Positions 1-9,542 of a stretch of 64,000 nt of DNA are shown here, in pieces (the first letter of the stretch is position 1; each line of letters opens with the position of its first letter). The position numbers and the translations under genes were made by a program. The stretch is taken from assembly GCF_002292295.1 (NCBI RefSeq), contig NZ_DBBS01000008.1, positions 1 through 64,000 of the forward strand, in the 5' to 3' direction. This DNA is from Sphingomonas sp. UBA978 (GTDB lineage: Bacteria; Pseudomonadota; Alphaproteobacteria; Sphingomonadales; Sphingomonadaceae). The notes beneath the pieces are model-generated. The model worked only from the letters and a program-made list of their open reading frames with translations, searched no databases and was not told the DNA's origin.

Positions 1-44
1 GGCTGAACATCACAGTTGCCCCCCCGACCCGATAAGCGGGCGCG

Positions 45-572
45 TCAGTCCTGCGCGACCGGTTTTCCGTCGGGGGCCTTCGTTTCCGGCGCTTTCGTAT
101 CGGTCTGCGCGGTCGTGACCGGCGGCCCCTTGGCGATCACCGCGGCAAGCTGGTTCGCCTCGGGACAGCCCGCCTTGCACAGCGTGCGGATCTTGGCGAG
201 GTTGCCCTTCGCGACTGCCACCGCACCCTTGGCGACCAGCGCTTCGCCCTGACCGCGGAGGGCGACGACGTCGTTGGGCTCCAGCGTCAGCGCTTCGCGA
301 TAGAGGCGGATCGCCTTGCCGGGCAGACCGCGGGTTTCCGCGACCTCGGCGAGCGTCACGAACGCCTGGCGGTTGCGCGGATCGACCGCCAGCGCGGTTT
401 CGAGGAGGTCGGTCGCGCCGTCGAGATTGCCCACCGCACGCGCGGCACGCCCCTCCGCCAGCAGTTGCAACGAGCGGGCATCGATCTGGGTGTCGGGTCG
501 CTGGCCGCTCAACGAGGTGGAGACGCATACCAGCGTCAGTGCTGCGGCGATGGCGACGGACGTAACGCGCAT
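45..572 (-). CDS. Secreted tetratricopeptide-repeat protein
   Basis: A 175-residue protein with a hydrophobic N-terminal stretch (about residues 5-23) that reads as a signal peptide, so it probably acts in the periplasm. Residues 35-110 hold two to three degenerate TPR units (AVGNLDGATDLLETALAVDP and KAIRLYREALTLEPND are the clearest), which normally bind partner proteins. A Cys pair lies near residue 140 (LCKAGC), and the tail is rich in Lys, Pro and Thr. An in-frame ATG at 593 would add seven residues; I prefer 572 because the signal peptide then begins directly. It follows the RNA methyltransferase gene by 32 bases on the same strand and probably shares its transcript. The partner and exact role are unknown. 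Confidence 0.8.
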   Translation of the reverse strand: MRVTSVAIAAALTLVCVSTSLSGQRPDTQIDARSLQLLAEGRAARAVGNLDGATDLLETALAVDPRNRQAFVTLAEVAETRGLPGKAIRLYREALTLEPNDVVALRGQGEALVAKGAVAVAKGNLAKIRTLCKAGCPEANQLAAVIAKGPPVTTAQTDTKAPETKAPDGKPVAQD

Positions 573-604
573 GAAGGTCTCCACTCGGGGCATCGCAGCG
601 AGGA

Positions 605-1774
605 TTAGCAGGGCCTTATCAGGCGCGCGACAAAAAAGCCGTCGGTGGCGTGGTGCAGCGGATCGAGGCGTAGGCCCTGCCCCCGCGCATTGCCTGCGGG
701 CAGGTCGAGCGGTTCGGCGACCCAGCCGGGGTGGTCGGCGAGGAAGGCATCCACCTGCTCCGCCCCCTCGGCATCGAGCAGCGAACAGACGATATAGACC
801 AGCGCGCCACCGGGGCGGACCAGCGGCGCGCCGATCGCCAGCACATGGCGCTGCTGCGCGACGAACCGCGCCAGCCGGTCGGGCGTGAGGCGCCACCGCG
901 CCTCGGGATTGCGGCGCCACGTGCCGGTGCCCGAACAGGGCGCGTCGATCAGCACGCAATCGGCGAGTGCGCTCCAATCGCTCAGCGCGTCGGCCTCGCG
1001 CTGGGGATCGAGCAGCCGCGTCTCGACGATCGTGACGCCGGCGCGGGCCGCGCGCGGCGCCAGCCGGGACAGCCGGCCGCGATCGATATCGGCGGCGAGG
1101 ATGCGCCCCTCGTTCGCCATCGCCGCGGCGAGCACGAGCGTCTTGCCGCCGCCGCCGGCGCACAGGTCGACGATCGCCTGACCGGGTGCGGCGCGGGCGG
1201 CGAGGCTGACGATCTGGCTGCCGGCGTCCTGCACTTCGAGCTGTCCGGCGAGCGGATCGATATTGGTCCCGGACGGCAGCCGGAGCGCATCGGCAAGCCC
1301 GGGGATCGCGGCACCGCCAAGCGCCTCGACCACCGCCATGTCGGCCGTCAGCCGGTTGATCCGCACGTCCAGCGGTGCGCGCTCGATCAGGGCCGCCTGC
1401 TGATCGGAGGCGATGTCCGACCGCTCTAGCGCCGCTGCGAGCCATGCGGGCACGACCCCGCCGACCGCGGCCGCTTCGTCCGCGGCGATCGGCGCCGGGC
1501 CGTACGTGGAACCGTCGAACGTCGCCGCCACGTCGCCATCCGCGGTTGCGACCGCCAGCATCGCAGCGCGGCCCGACGCGGGTATCTCGCCCGCGCGCCG
1601 GATGGCGGCATAGACGAGTTCGCGCACCGCGCGCCGGTCCTTCGACCCGGCATAGCGCCGCGTCGCGAAATAACGCGCGATCAGCGTGTCGGCCGCGGCC
1701 CCGCCCCCGCGTGCGGCCGCGATCACCTCGTCGAGCAGTTCGATCGCAGCCTGCGTGCGGGCGGCGGGCGTCAC
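605..1774 (-). CDS. RsmB/NOP-family SAM-dependent RNA m5C methyltransferase
   Basis: 389 residues. The SAM-binding motif DLCAGGGGK is at about 203-211, motif IV DAPCSGTGT carries Cys280, and motif VI carries the catalytic-position Cys330 (VCSLLD). These two cysteines are the hallmark of RNA cytosine-5 methyltransferases. The short helical N-terminal part resembles a reduced NusB-like domain. The start is GTG, placed directly after the TAG of guaB, so translation is probably coupled to it. The family methylates rRNA or tRNA; the true RsmB specificity (16S C967) cannot be proved from the sequence, so no symbol is given. Confidence 0.88.
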   Translation of the reverse strand: MTPAARTQAAIELLDEVIAAARGGGAAADTLIARYFATRRYAGSKDRRAVRELVYAAIRRAGEIPASGRAAMLAVATADGDVAATFDGSTYGPAPIAADEAAAVGGVVPAWLAAALERSDIASDQQAALIERAPLDVRINRLTADMAVVEALGGAAIPGLADALRLPSGTNIDPLAGQLEVQDAGSQIVSLAARAAPGQAIVDLCAGGGGKTLVLAAAMANEGRILAADIDRGRLSRLAPRAARAGVTIVETRLLDPQREADALSDWSALADCVLIDAPCSGTGTWRRNPEARWRLTPDRLARFVAQQRHVLAIGAPLVRPGGALVYIVCSLLDAEGAEQVDAFLADHPGWVAEPLDLPAGNARGQGLRLDPLHHATDGFFVARLIRPC

Positions 1775-3232
1775 CTAGCGGGTCGGATAATTGGGGGCTT
1801 CACGCGTGATCGTCACGTCGTGGACGTGGCTTTCCTTGAGGCCGGCACCGGTGATCTGGACGAACTGCGCACGGCTCTGGAGATCGGGGATGGTGGCCGA
1901 TCCGGTATAGCCCATCGCCGCCTTGATGCCGCCGACCAGCTGGTGGATCACGTCCTTGGCCGGGCCCTTATAGGCAACCTGTCCCTCGATCCCCTCCGGC
2001 ACCAGCTTCATCTGGTCCTTGATATCGCCCTGGAAATAGCGATCCGCCGAACCGCGACCCATCGCGCCGACCGAGCCCATGCCGCGATAGGATTTGTAGG
2101 CACGACCCTGATACAGGAACGTTTCGCCCGGCGCCTCTTCGGTACCGGCGAGCAGCGAGCCGACCATGCAGGTCGACGCGCCCGCGGCCAAAGCCTTGGC
2201 GAGATCGCCCGAGGTGCGCAGCCCGCCGTCGGCGATGACCGGGACGCCATGCTTTGCGGCAGCCTCGGCGCAGTCCATCACCGCGGTCAGCTGCGGCACG
2301 CCGACGCCGGCGACGACGCGGGTGGTGCAGATCGATCCGGGGCCGATGCCGACCTTGATCCCGTCCGCGCCCGCATCGATCAGCGCACGCGTCGCCTCGC
2401 CGGTCGCGACATTGCCGGCGACGACCTGCACCGAATTGCTGAGCTTCTTGACCCGCTCGACCGCCCTTGCGACGTCGCGGTTGTGGCCGTGCGCGGTATC
2501 GATGACGATCAGGTCGCATTCGGCGTCGACCAGCGCCTCGGTCCGCTCGAACCCCTTGTCGCCGACCGTCGTCGCCGATGCGACGCGCAGGCGGCCGGCA
2601 GCATCCTTGGTCGCGGTAGGATAGGTCACCGCCTTTTCGATGTCCTTGACCGTGATGAGGCCGACGCAGCGATAGGCGTCGTCGACGACCAGCAGCTTCT
2701 CGATCCGCCGCTGGTGGAGCAGCACGCGCGCCTCCTCCTGCCCGACGTCGGTCGAGACGGTGGCGAGATTGTCGTGCGTCATCAGCTCGGCGACCGGCTG
2801 CTTGGGGTTGCCGGCGAAGCGGACGTCGCGGTTGGTGAGGATGCCGACCAGCTTGCCGTCGCTCTCCACCACCGGAATGCCGCTGATCTTGTGATGCGCC
2901 ATCAGCGCCTGCGCCTCGGCCAGCGTCGCGGTCGGCGCGATCGTGATCGGATTGACCACCATGCCCGACTCGAAGCGCTTGACCTGCCGCACCGCGGCGA
3001 CCTGTTCCTCGACCGACAGATTGCGATGCAGCACGCCGATGCCGCCCAGCTGCGCCATCACGATCGCCATGTCCGCCTCGGTTACGGTATCCATGGCCGA
3101 GGAAAGGATGGGGATATTCAGCGCGATGCCGCGCGTCAGCTGCGTGCGCGTGTCGGCGGTGCTCGGCAGGATGTCGGACTCGGCTGGTACGAGCAGGACG
3201 TCGTCGAAGGTGAGGCCGAGCCGGATGTTCAA
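1775..3232 (-). CDS. guaB: Inosine-5'-monophosphate dehydrogenase
   Basis: IMPDH oxidises IMP to XMP with NAD+, the committed step of GMP synthesis in the cytosol. The barrel begins LTFDDVLLVP, two CBS regulatory domains occupy about residues 93-205, the catalytic loop GPGSICTTR carries Cys302, and the flap reads MGRGSADRY. I chose the TTG start at 3232: it has a GAGGA ribosome binding site about eight bases upstream and gives 485 residues, the usual length. An ATG at 3271 would add 13 residues with no homology-like content and a poor ribosome site. It heads the guaB-methyltransferase-TPR group. Confidence 0.95.
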   Translation of the reverse strand: MNIRLGLTFDDVLLVPAESDILPSTADTRTQLTRGIALNIPILSSAMDTVTEADMAIVMAQLGGIGVLHRNLSVEEQVAAVRQVKRFESGMVVNPITIAPTATLAEAQALMAHHKISGIPVVESDGKLVGILTNRDVRFAGNPKQPVAELMTHDNLATVSTDVGQEEARVLLHQRRIEKLLVVDDAYRCVGLITVKDIEKAVTYPTATKDAAGRLRVASATTVGDKGFERTEALVDAECDLIVIDTAHGHNRDVARAVERVKKLSNSVQVVAGNVATGEATRALIDAGADGIKVGIGPGSICTTRVVAGVGVPQLTAVMDCAEAAAKHGVPVIADGGLRTSGDLAKALAAGASTCMVGSLLAGTEEAPGETFLYQGRAYKSYRGMGSVGAMGRGSADRYFQGDIKDQMKLVPEGIEGQVAYKGPAKDVIHQLVGGIKAAMGYTGSATIPDLQSRAQFVQITGAGLKESHVHDVTITREAPNYPTR

Positions 3233-3378
3233 GATGCCGTTCCTCGAGGGAGGGGAGAAGTGGCGGGCCATGTAACCGCAGTGCGGCGCGAGCGCTAGAG
3301 GGCGGACGCGCTGTGTCGGCGCAGCGGGTGTGCTATGCACCCATGACGGCACGGGGGAATCGTGCCGGCGGAGGCCAT

Positions 3379-4353
3379 ATGGGTATCACGATCGCTGCAT
3401 TCGCCTTGCTTCTGGTGCTGTTCTACCTGTTCGCGAGCATCAAGATCGTCCGGCAGGGCTATCAATATACGATCGAGCATTTCGGTCGCTACACCACCAC
3501 CGCGAGCCCCGGTTTCAACTTCTACCCCGCCTTCTTCTATCGCGTCGGCCGCAAGGTGAACATGATGGAACAGGTGATCGACATCCCGGGGCAGGAGATC
3601 ATCACCAAGGACAATGCGATCGTCTCCACCGACGGCGTCGTCTTCTTCCAGGTGCTCGATGCCCCCAAGGCCGCCTATGAGGTGTCGGACCTGTATGTCG
3701 CGCTGCTCCAGCTGACGACGACGAACCTGCGCACGGTGATGGGGTCGATGGACCTCGACGAGACGCTGTCGAAGCGGGACGAGATCAATGCGCGGCTACT
3801 GTCGGTGGTCGATCACGCGACGGTGCCGTGGGGCGTCAAGATCACCCGCGTCGAGATCAAGGACATCCGACCGCCCGCCGACATCGTCACCGCAATGGGC
3901 CGCCAGATGAAGGCGGAGCGCGAGAAGCGGGCCAATATCCTCGAGGCCGAGGGCACGCGCGCGTCGGAGATCCTGCGTGCCGAGGGCCAGAAGCAGGCGC
4001 GCATCCTCGAATCGGAAGGCCGCAAGGAATCCGCGTTCCGCGATTCCGAAGCCCGCGAGCGCGCCGCCGAGGCGGAGGCCAAGGCGACGCTGGTCGTTTC
4101 CGAGGCGATCGAGCGCGGCGGTACGCAGGCGATCAACTATTTCATCGCCCAGAAATACGTCGAGGCGATCGGCAAGTTCGCGACCAGCCCCAATGCCAAG
4201 ACGATCCTGTTCCCGGTCGAGGCGACGCAGCTGATCGGCACGTTGGGCGGGATCGGCGAACTCGCCAAGGACGCGCTCGGCAGCAAGGCCCCTGCCCCGT
4301 CGTCGTCCAAGCCGGACGCGAAGCGCGGGCCGTTCGAGCTGCCGCAGACGTGA
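3379..4353 (+). CDS. SPFH/band-7 (stomatin-like, QmcA-type) membrane protein
   Basis: 324 residues. One N-terminal membrane segment (residues 4-22) is followed by the SPFH/band-7 domain (about 25-190, with the family-typical YTIEHFGRY). A long charged Ala/Glu-rich coiled coil (about 190-270) carries AEGxRxSEIL-like heptads. The family forms large oligomeric membrane cages or microdomains and affects membrane-protein quality control. The ATG at 3379 has a GGCGGAGG ribosome site five bases upstream. The stop overlaps the GTG of the NfeD gene, the standard SPFH-NfeD pairing, so the two products almost certainly work together. Confidence 0.9.
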   Translation: MGITIAAFALLLVLFYLFASIKIVRQGYQYTIEHFGRYTTTASPGFNFYPAFFYRVGRKVNMMEQVIDIPGQEIITKDNAIVSTDGVVFFQVLDAPKAAYEVSDLYVALLQLTTTNLRTVMGSMDLDETLSKRDEINARLLSVVDHATVPWGVKITRVEIKDIRPPADIVTAMGRQMKAEREKRANILEAEGTRASEILRAEGQKQARILESEGRKESAFRDSEARERAAEAEAKATLVVSEAIERGGTQAINYFIAQKYVEAIGKFATSPNAKTILFPVEATQLIGTLGGIGELAKDALGSKAPAPSSSKPDAKRGPFELPQT

Positions 4354-4802
4354 CGCTGGACGCGATCGGTGGCGCCGGCGGTGCGTGGCTGATCGCCGCG
4401 CTGGCGCTCGGCGTCGCCGAACTGCTGATCCCCGGCGTCTTTGCGGTGTTCCTCGCGATCGCCGCGGCGGTGGTGGGGCTGGCGATGCTGGTGGTGCCGG
4501 ATATGCCGGTGGAGGCGCAGATCGCCGCCTTTGCGGTGTGGAGCGTGGTGACGGTGGCGGTCGGCCGGCGCTGGTACGTCGACTATCCCGTCGCCAGCAG
4601 CGATCCGCAGCTCAACGACCGGGCCGCGCGGATGATCGGGCAGGCCGTCGTCGTCGATGTCGCGATCGATGCGAACGGTGGCCGGGTGCGGATCGGCGAC
4701 GGGTCATGGCCCGCCGATGGCCCCGCCGCCGCGGCCGGCGACCGCGTGCGGATCGTCGCGGTGCGCGGCGGGCTGGTCGTGGTCGAGCCGATCGACGGCT
4801 AA
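4350..4802 (+). CDS. NfeD-family membrane protein
   Basis: 150 residues with hydrophobic segments at about 10-30, 32-52 and 54-72, then a soluble C-terminal part (about 85-150) that fits the OB-fold of short NfeD proteins. It starts with GTG inside the stop region of the SPFH gene (overlap GTGA), which indicates translational coupling. Known NfeD proteins partner with stomatin/QmcA proteins in the inner membrane; here the pairing is direct. The NfeD1-type protease domain is absent, so this is the short, non-proteolytic form. Confidence 0.86.
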   Translation: MTLDAIGGAGGAWLIAALALGVAELLIPGVFAVFLAIAAAVVGLAMLVVPDMPVEAQIAAFAVWSVVTVAVGRRWYVDYPVASSDPQLNDRAARMIGQAVVVDVAIDANGGRVRIGDGSWPADGPAAAAGDRVRIVAVRGGLVVVEPIDG

Positions 4803-5300
4803 ATGATTTCTATCGCCGCTTGGCAGGTGCCAGACGACGCCCGGCATGCTATATTGCATGGTGTGACGCAGAGTATCCCCCACCAGTATCCGATCGGCAT
4901 CGATCCGGCCGACATCGACTTCATGGGGCACGTCAACAACGCCAGCTATCTGAAGTGGGTGCAGGATGCGGTGGTCAGCCACTGGCAGAAGCTGGCGCCG
5001 GCCGAGGCGGTGACGGCGCACCTCTGGGTCGCGCTGAAGCACGAGATCACCTATCGCAAGCCGACCTTCCTCGGCGACGACGTGATCGCGACGGTATTGC
5101 TCGAGAAGGTGCAGGGCGCCCGCGCCTTCTACGACACCGTCATCCGCCGCGGCGAAGAGGTGCTCGCCGAGGTGAAGTCGAGCTGGTGCTGCCTCGATGC
5201 GGAAACACTGAAGCCGGCACGGCTGGCCCGCGATATCGTCGAGCAATTCTTCCAGCGCGGCGACGGACCAATGCCGGCGACGGGCCTGGTCGAGCGCTGA
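4803..5300 (+). CDS. Acyl-CoA thioesterase, hot-dog (4HBT/YbgC-like) fold
   Basis: The core motif DIDFMGHVNNASYLKW is the active-site region of 4-hydroxybenzoyl-CoA thioesterase-like enzymes, which hydrolyse acyl-CoA thioesters in the cytosol. An ATG at 4803 abuts the NfeD stop codon and gives 165 residues. A GTG at 4863 would give 145 residues, closer to the family norm, and the intervening 60 bases hold two inverted repeats and a TATATT box. The real start may therefore be 4863 with its own promoter. The substrate is unknown. Confidence 0.82.
   Translation: MISIAAWQVPDDARHAILHGVTQSIPHQYPIGIDPADIDFMGHVNNASYLKWVQDAVVSHWQKLAPAEAVTAHLWVALKHEITYRKPTFLGDDVIATVLLEKVQGARAFYDTVIRRGEEVLAEVKSSWCCLDAETLKPARLARDIVEQFFQRGDGPMPATGLVER
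4821..4860 (+). promoter_or_regulatory. Possible operator/promoter with two inverted repeats before the thioesterase core
   Basis: TGGCA-GG-TGCCA (4821-4832) is followed by CATGC-TATATT-GCATG (4845-4860). The TATATT centre looks like a -10 box, and the GTG at 4863 lies just downstream. No -35 at the right distance is evident (TTGGCA is 24 bases from TATATT). This may be an operator, or chance within coding sequence if the ATG at 4803 is the true start. Confidence 0.3.
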
Positions 5301-5316
5301 GCGCACACCGCGCCGG

Positions 5317-5952
5317 TCAGCAGACCACCGCCTTGCACGCATAGCCATTCCACAGGCTTTCCGTTTCGCCGCGGCGCCGGTGACGATCCGCCAGCCGGGC
5401 GATCTCCGCCGCCAGATCGGCCCGCGGCGTCACGTCGAACCGGTCGAGCCAGGCGAGGAACGGCTTCCGCCACAGGGCCGGCCAGCCCGATTGCGTCCCG
5501 AAATCGACGACCGTCATCCGGCCGCCGGCGGCGGTGACCGCCAGACCCTGCGCCAGCGCCGCGCGCCATGGCGGGATCATCGACAAGGTGTAGCTGAACA
5601 GGACGCGATCGAACCGCGGCAATCCGAAAAGCGCAACCGCGTCAAACCCGGCGGCATCGCCCTGCGCGAGCACGATCCGGTCCGACAATCCGGCCGCCGC
5701 GATCTTCGCGCGGGCGGTCGCGAGCATCGCGTCGGAGATGTCGAGGCCGTAGAAGCGCGCCTCCGGCCACGCTTTGGCTGCGCGGATCAGGTTGCGGCCG
5801 GTGCCGCAGCCGATCTCCAGCACGGTATCGCCGCGACGCACGTCCAGTTCGTCGATCAGGCGATCGCGGCCGAACAGATAATATTTGCGCGTCAGGTCGT
5901 AGATATGACGCTGCACGCCATAGATGCGATCCATGCGGGCGGCGTGATCCAT
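5317..5952 (-). CDS. btaB: Betaine-lipid N-methyltransferase (BtaB)
   Basis: 211 residues with a class I SAM motif (VLEIGCGTGRN) and an N-terminal RIYGVQRHIYDLTRKYYLFGR segment as in BtaB/PmtA-type lipid methyltransferases. It begins one base after the stop codon of the DUF3419/BtaA gene. In Rhodobacter-type bacteria BtaA makes diacylglyceryl-homoserine from SAM and diacylglycerol, and BtaB adds three methyl groups to give the phosphorus-free betaine lipid DGTS. Assignment as BtaB rests mainly on this pairing. An in-frame start at 5991 exists but overlaps btaA. The adjacent plus-strand thioesterase is convergent. Confidence 0.82.
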   Translation of the reverse strand: MDHAARMDRIYGVQRHIYDLTRKYYLFGRDRLIDELDVRRGDTVLEIGCGTGRNLIRAAKAWPEARFYGLDISDAMLATARAKIAAAGLSDRIVLAQGDAAGFDAVALFGLPRFDRVLFSYTLSMIPPWRAALAQGLAVTAAGGRMTVVDFGTQSGWPALWRKPFLAWLDRFDVTPRADLAAEIARLADRHRRRGETESLWNGYACKAVVC

Positions 5953-5953
5953 C

Positions 5954-7174
5954 TTACGCCTCCGCGAGGATATAGAGGTGGACCCCGCCATAGATGGCGG
6001 AGCGGTCCTGCGCGGTGAACCCGCGCGATGCCTCCGCTTGATAGCACCAGCGCGACAGGATCGCGTCCGGGATACGGCCGGGCATGATGTCCGCCTCCCC
6101 CGCCGTCCGGAACAGGATGCGCGAGCCGGGCCGGGCGGTGCGGGTGATCTGCGTCCATAGCGCCGCCAGTTGCGCGTCGGTCATCCAGTCCTGCGCATCG
6201 AGCAGAACGTAACGGTCGCACGATGCGACCGGCAGCGTCGCGAGATGATCTGTGAGGTTGGCGTGCATCAGCGCGATCCGGTCGACCCGGTTCACGACCG
6301 ACGCATAATGCCGTGCCTGCAGATAGGGCGGCAGGGGCGCGGACGGCCCCTCGCCATAGCGACGGCCGAACGCCTGCCACGCGAAATAATTGTCGGTGAG
6401 GTCGAAATCGCAGGCGAGCTTTTCGAGCCGCTGCCGCAGCACGTCGGCCATCCGTCCGTCCCCGGCGAGCGCGTCGAATTGTGCGGGCGGAATGCCGAGC
6501 CCGAACAGCGATGCGGGCTGGTCAGTCAGCCATTTGACGAGGCCCCGGTCGAACACCGGCGCAACGTCGCGTTCGAAGATGATCCGCTGTTCCTCGAGCG
6601 TCTGCGCCTCGAGCAGCAGGCGCGGGTCGACGCCGTGCAGCCGCGCCAGCAGATGCGCCGCGCCGATGAAGCGGCCGAGCAGCCCGCGCTTGTGGACGCC
6701 ATGCGCGAAGCCGCCGATCCGGCGCCGCCCGATGAGGTCGCGTCCCTCCCAATAGCGCCGGGTCGGCTCGTCGATGTGCGGCCGGATGTGGCGCTGATAG
6801 GCATCGAGATTGTCGCGGCTGGCGGCATGGCCGAAGAAGCGCAGGAAGCTCGCATGGTCCGGCAGGTGCCGCGCCGCGGCGAGCTTCAGCGTGCCTAGCG
6901 CGATATGCGCGGTGTTGAGATCGACCGCGGTGATCGCGTCGGGATTGGCGGTGAGATAGGAGAGCGCGTTGCAGCCGCCCGAGGCGATCGTCACGACATG
7001 GCAATCGGGCGTGATCGCCAGCGCCGCCATGTCGACGACCGGGTCTTCCCAGATCTGCGCATAGACGAGCCCGCGGAACGCCCAGGCGAAGGCGCGTTCC
7101 AGCAGCCCCTGTTTCGACAATTGCCCGTGCCGCTGCATCGCCGCGGCCACCGCCTTTTGCGTCTTGCCCGTCAT
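5954..7174 (-). CDS. btaA: SAM:diacylglycerol 3-amino-3-carboxypropyl transferase (BtaA, DUF3419)
   Basis: 406 residues, full length for the family. The N-terminus has the characteristic RGLVYAQIWEDPVVDM, followed by TIASGGCNALSYL and AVDLNTAHIAL, a Rossmann-like SAM site that the family uses to transfer the aminocarboxypropyl group rather than methyl. A C-terminal YVLLDAQDWM and ILFRTAGE complete the second Rossmann-like strand set. The product is the homoserine head-group lipid that BtaB then methylates; such lipids replace phospholipids under phosphate limitation in known systems. A single Pho-box-like half site lies about 80 bases upstream (7253-7259), too weak to call. Confidence 0.87.
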   Translation of the reverse strand: MTGKTQKAVAAAMQRHGQLSKQGLLERAFAWAFRGLVYAQIWEDPVVDMAALAITPDCHVVTIASGGCNALSYLTANPDAITAVDLNTAHIALGTLKLAAARHLPDHASFLRFFGHAASRDNLDAYQRHIRPHIDEPTRRYWEGRDLIGRRRIGGFAHGVHKRGLLGRFIGAAHLLARLHGVDPRLLLEAQTLEEQRIIFERDVAPVFDRGLVKWLTDQPASLFGLGIPPAQFDALAGDGRMADVLRQRLEKLACDFDLTDNYFAWQAFGRRYGEGPSAPLPPYLQARHYASVVNRVDRIALMHANLTDHLATLPVASCDRYVLLDAQDWMTDAQLAALWTQITRTARPGSRILFRTAGEADIMPGRIPDAILSRWCYQAEASRGFTAQDRSAIYGGVHLYILAEA

Positions 7175-7259
7175 CGCCCGTCGCCCCCATTGCCGTCGGC
7201 GGCGCCTTGCGCCCCCATTGTGGCGCGGCGGGGTCGATCGTGCGATGCTGGCGTGACAG

Positions 7260-7688
7260 TCAAGGGGCGATAAAGGTTCGCCGCGCCGCGACCGACATCA
7301 GCCGTTCGCGCGAATAGACGCGCAGCGGCCAGTCCCGCCCGCCGCAGGGCGCGGCGAGCAGCGCGTTCACCGTATCGACCAGCGGCTCGTCCTGTGGACG
7401 CGCCGCCAGAAAGGCGCGCGTGCTTGCCAGATAGGTCCGCGTGATCGTCTCGTGATAGCCCTGCGTGTCGTCGTTCACGCCGCCCGCCGCGACATTGTAG
7501 CGCCGGATGATCGTGCCGATGTCACGGTCGAGATCGACGTCGGGGCGCATCCGGATCAGCCAGGCGGTGGCGGCGAGATGCGCCTCGTGCGTCCATGCCG
7601 CACGGGGCAATGTGGCGGCGAGCAGCCCCTCGCCGATCGCGATGATGTCGGCGGTCGTGGAGAAGAAGCGGATCGGGGGAACGGTCAT
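7260..7688 (-). CDS. Conserved protein of unknown function
   Basis: 142 residues, soluble and largely helical, with no signal peptide. Visible candidate conserved blocks are WTHEAHLAA (residues about 35-43), a central YNVAAGGVNDDTQGYHETIT and a C-terminal YSRERLMSVAARR. The histidines in THEAH and GYHET could bind a metal, but this is inference. The start at 7688 has AAGGA seven bases upstream; an ATG at 7715 would reach into a 20-bp palindrome. It lies 39 bases beyond the pckA stop on the same strand. I do not recognise the family. Confidence 0.72.
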   Translation of the reverse strand: MTVPPIRFFSTTADIIAIGEGLLAATLPRAAWTHEAHLAATAWLIRMRPDVDLDRDIGTIIRRYNVAAGGVNDDTQGYHETITRTYLASTRAFLAARPQDEPLVDTVNALLAAPCGGRDWPLRVYSRERLMSVAARRTFIAP

Positions 7689-7704
7689 GACGGGGTCCTT
7701 GGGG

Positions 7705-7724
7705 CACCCGGTCATGACCGGGTG
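7705..7724. repeat. Perfect 20-bp palindrome between pckA and the next gene
   Basis: CACCCGGTCATGACCGGGTG reads identically on both strands. It starts three bases past the pckA stop and ends 16 bases before the next ATG. No T-tract follows on either strand, so it is not a standard intrinsic terminator. The core GGTCATGAC recurs once more at 7684-7692. Confidence 0.7.
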
Positions 7725-7727
7725 GTA

Positions 7728-9341
<1,614 letters not shown>

Positions 9342-9449
9342 CCTCCCAATGTTACGGCCTGACGCACGCATCCTGGGGAGGGTCTGCACGTACGTCGGCG
9401 ATGCAGCCGGCATAATCGGCGCGGATGCGGCCGTCAAACCGGCCGGGCG

Positions 9450-9504
9450 GGGCAAAGCGCGGCGCCGGGGACGACGGGCGGTTGAGCCGGCGCGCGCTTT
9501 GCCC
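9450..9504 (+). promoter_or_regulatory. Long inverted repeat in the pckA-chvI intergenic region
   Basis: Two perfect 12-base arms, GGGCAAAGCGCG (9450-9461) and CGCGCTTTGCCC (9493-9504), flank a 31-base spacer and end 38 bases before the chvI ATG. They could be a leader hairpin in the chvI transcript or a paired binding site. The rest of the 201-bp gap shows no clear promoter boxes. Confidence 0.45.
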
Positions 9505-9542
9505 TACCGCGGGGCGATCATGGGCCTGAGGCTTTTCCCCGC

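Noticed and set aside
1820..3298. A 492-residue open frame antisense to guaB
   Set aside because: The same type of shadow; guaB is complete and conserved.
4820..4855. TTGGCA/TATATT as a sigma-70 promoter
   Set aside because: The spacing is 24 bases, outside the normal range; kept only as a possible operator.
7253..7259. Pho-box half site upstream of btaA
   Set aside because: Only one CTGTCAC half is visible on the minus strand; the second half at the required spacing is poor.
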